Of a stretch of 64,000 nt of DNA, positions 40,627 to 52,000 are shown piece after piece; the first letter of the stretch is position 1; the number at the start of each line of letters is the position of its first letter. A program made the translations under genes and the position numbers. The DNA comes from Cristatella mucedo. Lineage: Eukaryota > Bryozoa > Phylactolaemata > Cristatellidae. The DNA is taken from positions 790,501 to 854,500 of the forward strand of contig WPIO01000059.1 of the NCBI GenBank assembly GCA_009760855.2. The letters are read 5' to 3'. The notes beneath the pieces are model-generated. The model saw only the letters and a list, made by a program, of their open reading frames with translations. It made no database searches and was not told the origin of the DNA.

Positions 40627-40704
40627 CCCGGCGACCTGAGTGAGCGAGCGAGCCAACGGACCTCGGCGAGGGTTCGCCGGCGCAGGGCGCCGACGTCGAT
40701 GGCG

Positions 40705-40929
40705 TCACACTGCTGGCATGCCTGCGGCCTGGCGGCGGTGCGTGACATTGGCGCCGGCCGCGAAGATGCGAACCGCGAGGCGTCCGGTGGTGGCAGCTGG
40801 CTCGTCGAGCGCTAGAAGCCCGCTGCTCGTCTGCCGCGCGCTCTCTTCTTCGTCGTCGTCGATGCCTCGGGCACACTGCTCGCTCCTGCGAAGCCTACCC
40901 TGGTGGCAGCGGTGCGTCGCTCGCTGCAG
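40705..40929 (-). CDS. Unassigned exon-like block
   Basis: On the minus strand an acceptor-like GGGTCACTGCAG (boundary about 40929) opens a frame reading RATHRCHQGRLR, then GIDDDEEESARQTSSG and a mixed-composition tail to a stop at 40705-40707, about 75 codons. Composition is balanced and not repeat-like, but the sequence is GC-rich, unrecognised, and has no convincing upstream partner. It lies just after the PSPH stop, on the opposite strand, and might be part of the PSPH 3' UTR. Confidence 0.2.
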   Translation of the reverse strand: MQRATHRCHQGRLRRSEQCARGIDDDEEESARQTSSGLLALDEPAATTGRLAVRIFAAGANVTHRRQAAGMPAV

Positions 40930-41072
40930 TGACCCGCCGATGCAGGCAAGCCGCTCAAGGCTAGCGCAGCCATCCTGATGCGGCACTCTCCCATGCCGAC
41001 TCGCTCGGCTGGTGGCAGTCGCCTCTTCGCTGCCTCAGCACGAGTGGGCCCGCGTTCGGCGCGCACGGCTGA

Positions 41073-41078
41073 AATAAA
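41073..41078 (+). terminator. Candidate PSPH polyadenylation signal AATAAA
   Basis: Canonical hexamer 447 bp after the PSPH stop, in the right orientation. No closer AATAAA was noticed. Confidence 0.4.
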
Positions 41079-41562
41079 GTCGTACCGGAAAACCACTGCC
41101 ACCTTCTCGTGTCTTTCTGGGCATCTCCTGGGACGAATCTCGCTGCAATGGGGCCAACCTTTGATCTCGCTTTGGGCAGCCAATCGCAGTACTGAATGGG
41201 TGTTCCGGCCGTCTTGCTCAGTGCACCCCCCTTTCGGTTAGGTTCTAAGAGGGTGGGGAGCAAGGGTTTGATTCCCCCGTCCCCCTGGGTAGGCCTTTGA
41301 GGGCAGACAGCAAATGCACTGCAACTGACTGTTGTTGCACACATTCCCCTCCTAGCGACAGTGCGGGCAAACGATCCGGCAGCGCCGTGAATCCACCCTC
41401 ATCTCAGTCAAGATGGGGCCATTGTTATTTCGATGTCACGTGCTGCCACTGATAGCACTGGACGCTGCTCGGAACTGTCAAATCGACCTCCATCGTCAGG
41501 GGTCAGCATGCACTCACGGCAGCACCGCAGGCACTCCATGGGTTGCCAAGGGAACACATTTG

Positions 41563-41672
41563 ACCTGGGGTAAGGTGAGCTCGCTCTTCAAGATCCAGGT
41601 CACGTGGATCCTTTGCTGCCCACTGCAAGCAGTGGCAATAGCCGTTAAGGCTCATGTATCTCCGTCTGTAAC
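41563..41672 (+). repeat. Partial tRNA-derived SINE (family A)
   Basis: CCTGGGGTAAGGTGAGCTCG, GGATCCTTTGCTGCCCACTG, CAAGCAGTGGCAATAGCCGT; the B box is lost. Confidence 0.55.
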
Positions 41673-41719
41673 TCCACATAGTCATAAAGACCATGTGGTT
41701 GTTACGCAGGAGAGTTTTG

Positions 41720-41930
41720 TGTAGCGCACTCACAGCCTAAGCGGCTTTCGGTACGCATTCGGTAGCCAACAGACTTCGTCTCACGCAACAAAGAGAAAGT
41801 GGGAAGCATATCAGAGTCAGGAGAGCAGTTGAGGTAGTGAGTAGCATAGAAGTAGCAGTTCAGGACCGCTGAAAAAGATGTGCCACAGTCGGCAGTTGGA
41901 GAGTAGATGTCGCATCTGCTGCTAAACAAG
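41720..41930 (-). repeat. Family B dispersed repeat
   Basis: CGGCTTTCGGTACGCATTCG, ACAGACTTCGTCTCACGCAA and GTTGAGGTAGTGAGTAGCAT are shared almost base for base with 1-200. A fragment of the same family recurs at 46500-46620. Confidence 0.7.
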
Positions 41931-42332
41931 TGAGGCTGTTGAATCAGCTAATCTTCAACTTTAATACAATGTAATCGTGTACCGAAACGCATCCATATGC
42001 TGGTATTTAAAGGCAGCACGGTCCTCGACACATCCGTGACCTCCACGAGGGTACACGGAGATGGCACAGATCTGCCGTAGAGATGGTAAGCAGAGATGGC
42101 ACGCATCTACAACCTTTAGGTTGGCTGCCCCGCCTACCCCACTTAGCAGGATGGGCGCCCACATCCCCAGCCAGCCACACTGCCGTTCGGCTCTCTGCTG
42201 ATGCTGCTGCCGCTCAAGCTAAGCTCACAACGAAGTGACCAGCTGCTGCATTTTGCCGAAGCCGACTGTAAGATACTGACGAATTGTATTTCTTATGAAA
42301 ATAAACCATCTGCTTTTGCAACGTGCCTGCAG

Positions 42333-42944
42333 GCACATGAGTGCCGGCTTTTGCGACGGCAGAAACTTTTTAACACTCTTAGGCACTTTCGGGCAGGCAT
42401 AGCCCCCCTCATTCCCCGGTCACTCAAACAAGAAATGTGGCGTGACCTGGGCCAGGTTCAGTAGTGAAAGACCGTTGTAAGATGGATGCCACGCCCGAGA
42501 GCCAAAGCCTGCAGAGATTCGCAGGCTGGCCTTCGAGCACTCCGAGGTGCCCACCAATACTGGGTACATGTCACCGGTGAGGCGGCCTGCACTGCCGGAA
42601 GCCATTGCGCAACTGGCAGACCTCGCTGGCCGTCGCGACCAATCGCGTGCTTCCGCTGCAGCGCAGCACGGCAGGCCTGTGCAGATCGAGCACACTGCCC
42701 GCATCTGTGCACGCTGCTGCAACGGGTCGCGCGACGGCAGCGCGCAAGGCACTCGGTTGGTTGCCATGGCAGCAGTCGGTAAGTAGGCATGCAGTTACAT
42801 AAGCTATCCCTAGCATTGATGCCCGGAGGCTGCTCGCAGAGACTTCGTTGCACAGCGTTTGTCGGCAGCCCACCAGCACCGGAAGTGCATGCTGGTAGCC
42901 TCAAGGGCAAGGCCTGTGCCAGAAAAGATCAAAGCATCTTCTGA
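42333..42944 (+). CDS. Unassigned exon-like blocks between PSPH and CTDSP
   Basis: Three plus-strand blocks look exon-like. Block 1 (42333 to about 42455) follows TGCCTGCAG and reads HECRLLRRQKLFNTLRHF. Block 2 (42515-42778) follows AAAGCCTGCAG, reads IRRLAFEHSEVPTNTGYMSP and PEAIAQLADLAGRRDQSRA, and ends at a strong donor G|GTAAGT. Block 3 (42814-42944) follows TATCCCTAG and, joined to block 2 in phase, runs about 43 codons to a TGA. The block 2-3 intron would be only 35 bp, far shorter than others here, and block 1 does not join block 2 in phase with its obvious donor. No family recognised. It may be a small gene, an old one, or chance in GC-rich DNA. Confidence 0.3.
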
Positions 42945-43902
42945 AGGCGTAAACTTCGAGCGACGCAGCTGTTCGTTCCCAAACTGGGTCGCACTAGCCG
43001 GCATATCAAACAGTACAAATAGCTAAGTAACCCGTCGTCCCCGATAGCAGCAGCTGCTGTAGCAGTTAGAAAAATATAAAGCCGGAACCAGCCTGTGGCC
43101 TCTCTCTCCCTTGTCGGCCCCCTCTGCCGTCCGGGCTGCTGGTAGCAAGCTCGGCGTCGGAGGACACGGAGCCGGCCGGAAGTGTGAGGAACGTGATGAC
43201 TCGGTCGGCGTCGGAGCGTCGCTTGCCACGTGACTGCCACGCGGTGCAGCATAGGCGACACAAACCGATCGGCAAGCGCGCGCACCTCGTCGCGCGAGCA
43301 CCTCGTCACGCGCACCTCGTCGCGCGAGCACCTCGTCACGCGCGCCACCCGAGTCCAGAGCCACCGTTGCTTTTGCTGAGGCCGGCCTCCAGCTGCCCAG
43401 GCCTTGCCGATCGCCCTTGACCTCGCTGCTCGTCATCTGGGCGTCCGGTCTGGATGAATGCCGAACGTCGTCGATTCTGTCACGATTCTGCAGCTGCTGA
43501 AGCTGCTGCCTGCACACCTGCAGCTAGTTTTCCGGCGTCCTTTCCGGCCTCGCCTGGTTCGAATTATTCGTGGCTCAAATTCCACGGCAAGTCCCAGCTC
43601 AAGCTCAGGCTCGCCAGGCCCTGGGCGGTGTTGCAACGAGCACCGGAAGCGCTGGACAGGCAGGCAGGCGGCGGCCGGAAGAGAGGGTCGACTCGCCGGC
43701 TCCGCGCAGCCGTCGGCTTGGCATGCGGTCGGACGAGCCGACGCCGCGCACAGCGGCCTCCTCGGGTATGCTGCTGTTGCCGTGGTGGTGCAGCCGCCAC
43801 TCGCCGCCTTTGCCCCGGGGCCGCGCCATCCTCGAGCAGCGAGCGGACACGCCGCCTCCTGCGACGGAGGCGCAGGTCACGGAGGAGGAGCAGCGTCCCT
43901 CG
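42945..43902. other. Region 3' of CTDSP, no supported gene
   Basis: GC-rich, CpG-dense sequence with a short minisatellite at about 43270-43345 (two copies of a unit built from GCGCACCTCGTCGCGCGAGC). It probably includes the CTDSP 3' UTR on the minus strand. Long frames on both strands have no domain signature. Confidence 0.4.
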
Positions 43903-46036
43903 TCACGGAGTCACGCTGCTGCTGCTGCTGCCCGGGCCGCCGCCGGCCTCTCCGCCGCCGCTTCTCAGAACGGAGTAGACGCTGTCCACCTTGGACAGGC
44001 TCTCGAAGAAGGGACAGAGCTCGAGCAGCTCGCTGTCCTCCGCGTCGTCGAACCACGAGTTCACGGGCACCTGCAACGTGGCCGACGCACACACGTGGTT
44101 CCCGCTCCGAAGCGGCGGCTGCTGCTGCCGCCGCCGCCTCGAAGTGGCAGCAAGCTGTGAAGAGGTCAAGGTCGCACTGGCAGTCGGGCACCGGGTGGCG
44201 CAGCGGGCCGCCCGGCGGCTCGCCGACGACGCAGAGCTCGGACGCCACCGACTGAGGCAGTGAGCTGCCGCCTCGGCGGAGGCCACAGTTCGATCGAGGA
44301 CAGAGCTACCTGCCGATGCCCCCACCCCTCGTCCTCAATTCGCCTCTCTCGCCGCCGAGCTCTCAACTTTGAGCACCTCCTCCGGCAGTGCTGCCACTGG
44401 CCCACTGCACGCAAACCTAGTGTTATTCAGAAATTGGAAAGGCTGACTTTCAAAATTGGCTCTGCCAGCATATCTCCAGTTGCATCAGCTCGAAATCTAG
44501 GTGTCATATTCCAAAGCGACCTCTCGTTAGACGACCACATCAGCTCCACAGTCAAATCAGCCTATTTTCAGCTTCATAACATTGCTAAAATTCGGGCTTG
44601 TTTAGATAAGGATACCACGTCCAAGTTGGTCCATGCATTCGTGACATCTCGTCTCGACTTCTGCAACTCACTGCTTACTGGCCTACCAGCATGTGCGATC
44701 AGGCGATTGCAGCTGGTGCAAAACTCTGCAGCTAGGCTTGTCTGTCGTGAGCGTCGCAGTTGCCACATTACTCCACTTCTCGCCGACCTGCACTGGTTAC
44801 CAGTCAAGCAACGGATTGACTTCAAGGTTTTGTCGCTCACTTTTAGGTCTCCATTCTATGGCTCCAGCCTATCTTTCAGATATACTACCCCATCAGGCAA
44901 AGCATCGTACCACCCACTTTTCGGAATCCAACAGTCTAGAAATACCTCGTACAAACCTTAAATCCTTTGGAGACCGTGCATTTAGTTCGTATGCTCCCAC
45001 AGCCTGGAACTCCCTCCCGACCTGCATCAGAACATCCCCTGACCTGACCACATTTAAAAGAAACTTAAAAACATACCTATTTAGGACAGCATTTAGTGGG
45101 TCCTTGTGATTCGTCCTCGATGTGCTTATGCGTGCTGACACTGTTCATGCTGCCACTAACCACATTTGCATGCTGACCCAGTGCATGTAACCCCTAACCA
45201 TGTTATTCATTTTGTTTGTTTTTCAAGCATGATTTTACTTACTATTCTATTGCGTATCACTTTGCAGCAAATGTAAAGCGCCTAGAAAGAGATTAAGTTC
45301 TCTGAGGGCGCTTTATCAAGTGCAATATTATTATTATTATTATTATTAAAGCCCAGCAGCAGCAGCAGCAGCAGCAGCAGTAGCAGCAGCAGCTGGGCTG
45401 GCGGCCTCTCCCCTGTTCGACGCACCGCGTTGTCCGGGTGGAAGATGTACGACGCCGGCGAGTTGTCGATGATGATCACCTGCGACAGGTCGCGCCCCAG
45501 GCGGCCGAGGTCCTGCAAACGTCGAAAGCCAACGACTCGAGTGCGGCGGCACTGACTATGGCCGAATTCGCGTGGCGCCACAGCCGAAGTGCCAACGGCG
45601 AGTACGAGCGGCCATTGGTTCCGCACGAACGGTGGGAACGAGACGCTTATCGACGCCGACGTCAAAAGCTAACGTCGACGTGTCTCCAAAGTGCGAGTGG
45701 AGACGATGCCGATAGGGCGGCCGCGCCCAGACAGTGCACACCCGCCAGAAAGCGGTGCACCACGCAGCGCGCAGAGATCGAGCAAAAGCGATCGACGGCG
45801 CCCGGCAGACAGCGAGAGCGAGCGGAGGAGCACTGAGCCACACAGCGCTCGTACCTTAACGTAACTGCCTCGGTGGAATACGCAGGACTCTCGGAATAGG
45901 CGTGCACTGAAGACTCCCCACTTGTCGAGCAAGTCGGCCACCGGATCGGCGTACTGTAAAGTGTGCGACAGAGAAGCGACTTTCAAGCGAATACGTGCCA
46001 CCCCATGGAAAGAGAGACAAAGCGAGAAAGAGAGAG

Positions 46037-46085
<49 letters not shown>

Positions 46086-49000
46086 ACATGGCGATGATAC
46101 AGAAGCCGCGGTCACCACCGCACCACTGCGTGCTCTAATTCTGCAACTTCTGGTGCTCACTTTCTTTGAGCAGTTTCTTTTCTTTCATTGACTTTGCCAA
46201 TTTTCGTTGCTCAAATTGCTCTCCTAATTCTGCTCTGCCTGCAGCTATTTCCTGCTGCGTGAGATAAACGCTGGCCACTGTCGGGTACCGATACGGCACC
46301 AAAGGCAGCTTAGGCTTTTGAGTGCACTCTAGAATATATCCTACAGCTTACCTGCAAGGCGGTCAACTGGGTTTTGTTCAGTCTGCCAGATATGCAAGTA
46401 TTAACTCATCTGTAGCACAGCGATACGTGAGGTAGGCTTAACAGTGCCTGACTCCAAAAAGCTGCGAGCACTGCTGCGCGGTAGTTATGCTGGCGAGCAG
46501 TCTATGGCGCACTCACAGTCTGCGCGGCTTTCGACGTGCAACGTGACAGCCAACAGCATCTCTCACACGCAGCAAAGAACAAGCGAGAAGCCTAACTGAA
46601 CCCGGAAAACAGTCGATAACGTATTCAGCGCAGAAGCAGAAGCAAAGAATGTTGGACGGACGGACGAAAGGAAGCACCGACCACGTGGCAGCGGCGGCGG
46701 CGGCAATGGCTGCAGCATGCCGTACCTTGGCGAGGCTGGCCGTGAACAGCACGCACTCGTACAGCTGCCCCATCCGCTGCAGGAACTCGTCCACGTGCGG
46801 CCTTTTCAAGACGTACACCTGCTCGCAGCAGTAGCAACGTGACCGGCTCAGCGAGCTAGCTAGCGGGCGGCAGCGGGGCACCGACCGTCCGTCGAAGCCC
46901 GGCAGCAAAAGCAGCAGCGCTCCGCACGGGCAGCAGTACCCTGCAGAGGACGCCACGGGTCAGCATTGCTGCGAGCTAGAATGCACAGCAGACAAAGCTT
47001 CTGCTGTGCCCATCTGTGTCAGCGCCTCGGTCTGCTGCCCCTTCATCGTCGGGGGGGGGGGGGGACTGGAAGGGGAGGGGCCACGTTAACGGCTGCTCCT
47101 ACCTGATGGATGGTGCCATCAATTTCGACCGGAACAACGAAGTCGGCATTCTGCACTGGCTGCAACAACACCGTAAATACACTCGCGACTTCAGCAGAGC
47201 CGACATGCCGGCCGCCGATGGTGCATCAGGCGCGGTGGCACGGCACGACTCTATCAGTACGAACATTCACCGGAAAGGGCAGAAAGGCACCGAAAAGAAG
47301 ACGAGTTTTACCGAGCGAACTTTCGGAAAAAGTCGACGGAAACCGAAACCAATTTGAGGCTAGCGCTGCGGCAGGCGCTTGCATAAGAGCTGCGCGCACG
47401 GCGGGCGGTGTGCTCGGCGCTGGACTCATGCGATGCAGCATGCGATGCAGCAAGCAAGAGGCGCTCAGCTGAACATCGCTGGCCTATAGGATACGAGAAG
47501 CCTCGAGCGGACGACGGTCGGGAAAGGCCGAGAGATGAGGGCACCGCGCTTGCTCGCTTGCGCCCCATTCCCCTGCCAAAAGTTGCGTCCGGCGGTAGAG
47601 CAAGCACCGGCTTGACCGCAGACCGGAGCAAGGTGGCGCTGCAGACCGGATTTCCTGGGTCACGTGACTAGCACACGGGTAGGTATGTGGGCGCAGCTGG
47701 ACTGCAGCCGCACGGACGGACGCAGTGGCCGCAAGCGCAGGCAGACCAGGAAGGCTGGCCCTCGGAGCCTACTAAGAAGTCCTCCGAAGGGGCGGATGAA
47801 CCGAAGCCATGCACATAGCAGTGGGGCAGTCTGATCTCGCAGCTCAAGCGCAATGCACATGCCCGAGTGAGCGGAGAAACGCTAGCTCCATCGCCATAGC
47901 AGCAGCGGCATCACCATAGCAGCAGCGGCATCACCATAGCAGCAGCAGCATCATCACCATAGCTACCATAGCTACGGTCACGGCTGCATCTGGCTGCAGC
48001 CGGTGGGCAGCTACAGGAGCAGGCAATACAAGGCGGGCGCCAAAAAAGCACGACCCTTAGCGGCGGCGGCGGCAGACGACGACGAGTGGTGGGCGGACGG
48101 TACGGTACGGTGCGTGCGCAACTGTGGACGCCGTACCTTGAATGAGCTGTGAACGAGCGTCTCGTCCAGGTCTATAACTAGGCACTTTTTGCCAGTGTCG
48201 CCAGCCTGCAGCACATTTGGCAGCAGGTACCTGGACGGTGTCTGTGCCGTAGAAAAAGAACGAAAACCTTCATTGCGCCGCCGCCGCCGCAGCGGCTGCG
48301 CGGCGCTGCTGCTTCCGCTGCTGGCAAAGCAGCAGCGGTCAACAGGCGAAGGCGGAACCACGGCCGAAATGACATGACACGGAAGCTAAAAATAATCGCT
48401 TCAGTCCGACTGAGAATGACTGTAGCCACCGTCCTCACAGTAGCAGGCAGAGATGTTCTGATTCTTAGTACAGTAGGGCCAGGCTTCGCTGCTGCATTTT
48501 TTTTTAATGAGGTCCAACTGGTCGCTGGTAGAACTTTGCGGCCCTTGTAGAGGCCCTCGGAAAGGAAGAGCTATTAAAAGCAGCTATTAAGCGGCCCATC
48601 CAGATGTCAGCAGCATTGTGCTTCAGCATTTTATGGACTGCTAGCCAACCAAGTTTCGCTTAAACATGATTCGCACGAGCTAGGAATATTTGTAACAAAT
48701 CGTGCACCCTACACCTTGGTTTCCTTCTCAAGTGCAAAAAAACATGCAAAATGACAAAAAGTCTGGGTTTATTTCTAGCTTCCGGCACAGTTGCCATTTT
48801 CGAAGGATATAATTGTGTCACGCCAACAGAGCATCTAAGTAAGATCTACTGGATGCATGCGCAAAGTATGCTCCTTTCTAAAATGTGTGTAACGACTGCA
48901 TCTGGCATTTTCCAACAACCATCATGGCCTGATATGGTTTGAAATAATGAAAGATATCGATAACATGATGGTCTCAAAAAACATCCCAACACCACTTCTT

Positions 49001-52000
49001 GATAAGCAAGGGATTACAGAATTCCTCCAAATTATTCCCTAGGCCGTAAGTCTCTGGGTGTGCCAAAGGAATGTACTAAACTGAACCATCTTCTCATCAT
49101 TTCAAAGGAAACATGCTTAAAACATGCAAATCACCACGCGCATTTGTCACCATCTCGAGTAATTGGCAAGAGTTGAGAAGCCGTTTTATACGGCTCTTCC
49201 CCAGCTCTTTTTAATCAGCAGAAAACTAAGTTAGCTGATCGATGAAGGCAACGGAAGCAGTAATTAACACTGGCAGTGTATGTACAAAAGAGCATATCAC
49301 TGAACTGTATTTAGAGTGAACAAGTACCACCACCAAGCCGCTGTCCCTCCAGTTGATTGACTCGCTCTTAGTCGAACACCACTCAAATCATGCGCACGAG
49401 GCGTTTTAATATTTTCTATTATCAGAACTAGGGTTATACATGCACTAACGTGTACTCACATCAATAGGAGGTCGGACTGCCCATGATCTTTATGACTTAA
49501 TGTATATATGCCAGGGCATCGACTCAGTCAGCTTTCTGCAAACATCCAGAGTAATGCAGTCCCACAGATGCTTAAGCCGATCGAAAAGCTGCTTGGGAGA
49601 AGACGAGATGCTGTTCTCAGCTTTAAGTGACCACTCTAACCACGTGCTCTAACCATGTGCTCTAACCTCTAACCCCACGGATGCTCGATATAGTTGGGAT
49701 CGAAAGATTGGCTGTGCCAACTTTGGACTCGGACACCTAAATCGGTGAAGAATTGCTTGGGATCGTTATCCATTTGCCAAACGTGGTCCTCCCTCACGAG
49801 AGCTCTGGCACAGGGTATGCCAACACTGTTGACGATGTCTATGAACACGCTGCTGCACATAATCCCGTTGATTCGGTGTAGAGTTCCTACACCGGAAGCC
49901 AAAAAACAAGACAAAACCAGCATACTTCCACCTCCTTACTTGAGCGTAGATCGCAAGCAGTTTCGCAAGTTCGGGTGCCGTACTCTTTGCCTTTCCTTCG
50001 ACTGACGAAATTCCTCCGCTTGCCGTCTCCGTGGACTATGAATTAACTTTCACAAAATACTGCTCCAGTCGGCAGCTATAAAGTGGGAGTGTTTTCGGGC
50101 CCACTGCACAGCCATTTCGTTGTCGCTCGTTAATAAACGGCTTGGGTTTACTAACTCCTCTGTATATGCCTTGCTCCGTGAGCCTCCAACGAACCTTAGC
50201 AACACTTCCACAACCTTTTTTTTGGTGGTCCCTTTTAAGGTCTCGGAGAGTGAGAGCTCGAAGAGGATGTGCTCTCCTTCGACCCAGTGTGTGCAGCCAG
50301 TTCTAGCAGACGGGCCGTCGTCGTCGAACGTGGGCAGCCGTAGTGTGGCAAGACGTCCATTCTACCACCCTGAAAATACTTAAGGTTATACTGGACCGAT
50401 CCCTCAGACTTAAACCAAGCTTCTGTGCCACCTTCACGTTGCTAAAACCCATCTTGCGATGGGCGACGATTTGACCCTGCATCCCTCTACTTAGCTCCTC
50501 TGTCTTTCCCGTGGCAGATAAGCACCGTAGGAGCAGCTCCACACGAGAGTGGTGCAGCAACAGGAAGTGCAAAAACAACTCCCCTCCTGCGCACAAGTGA
50601 CTGTGCAGAAAAATCGTTAGCCATTTGAGCTGCAAGTAATAATAATAAAAATAATAATAATGCACTTGATAAAGCGCCCTCAGAGAACTTAATCTCCTCT
50701 AGGCGCTTTACATTTCCTGCAAAGGGAAATGCAATTAAATGGTGAGTAAAATCATGCTTGAAAAACAAACACAACGAATAACATGGTTAGGGGTGACATG
50801 CACAGGGTCAGCATGTAAATGTGGTTAGTGGCAGCATGCACAGTGTCAGCACGCATAAGCACATCAAGGACGAATCATAGGGACCCACTAAATGCTGTCC
50901 TAAATAGGTGTGTTTTTAAGTTCCTTTTAAATGTGGTCAGGTCAGGGGATGTTCTGACGCAGGTCGGGAGGGAGTTCCAGGCTTTGGGAGCATACGAACT
51001 AAATGCACGGTCTCCAAAGGATTTGAGGTTTGTACGAGGTATTTCTAGACTGTTGGATTCCGAAAAGCGGGTGGCACGATGCTTGGCCTGATGGGGTAGC
51101 ATATCTGACAGATAGGCTGGAGCCATAGAATGAAGGGACCTAAAAGTGAGCGACGAAACCTTGAAGTCAATCCGTTGCTTGACTGGTAGCCAGTGCAGGT
51201 CGGCGAGAAGTGGAGTAATGTGGTAACTGCGACGCTCACGACAGACAAGCCTAGCTGCAGAGTTTTGCACCAGCTGCAATCGCCTGATCGCACATGCTGG
51301 TAGGCCAGTAACGATGATCGAACTGTAAGTCAAAACTCGGGTTCCACCATTTTTAAAGGCGATGCATCGTTCAAAGCTGCGTTGATGTTTTTGTTTCTAA
51401 CAGTTATCGTAGACACGGCCACGGATATTGGGCCCATTTTTTTACGCAAACAATCAGGTTTATGTAAAAGCCGGGCCCACACGGGGCGAGGGACCTCCGA
51501 GAGTGAATAGCTATTTAGTAGATGCTGTCTAATGCACCTTGTAAATACTTTTGCTGGTGAGTGTACATATTCACATCTGCACATATTTGTATAAATATAT
51601 GCATACAGGTGTTTGTACACCCATGTACATGCAGACCACATTTGTACTTACTATGTGTATGTGTGTGAATGTATGTATTATTATTATTATTCTTATGATT
51701 ATGCTACAATGAAGCGGCAAGGTGGAGAAGACAGGTGCTAAAACGTCGAAACGGCTTTCGATGGACAATCGTTGGAAAACTGCCCTGATGTCATGCAGCG
51801 AAAAGAAATTAACCCTGCCGAAGCTAGGAAGACCGTTAAGGAAGTGAGTAGCAGGGTGGCGCTAGCAAGCGAGGAAGACATAGAAAGAAGCTGCCGGAAT
51901 CTGCAGCACAAGACAATTACAGCAAGTCACTTGAGCTCCACAGTCCAGAGCAAGTGCAGAATAGCAAGCACATCTTACTCCAACAGCTCCTTTGGCTGTA

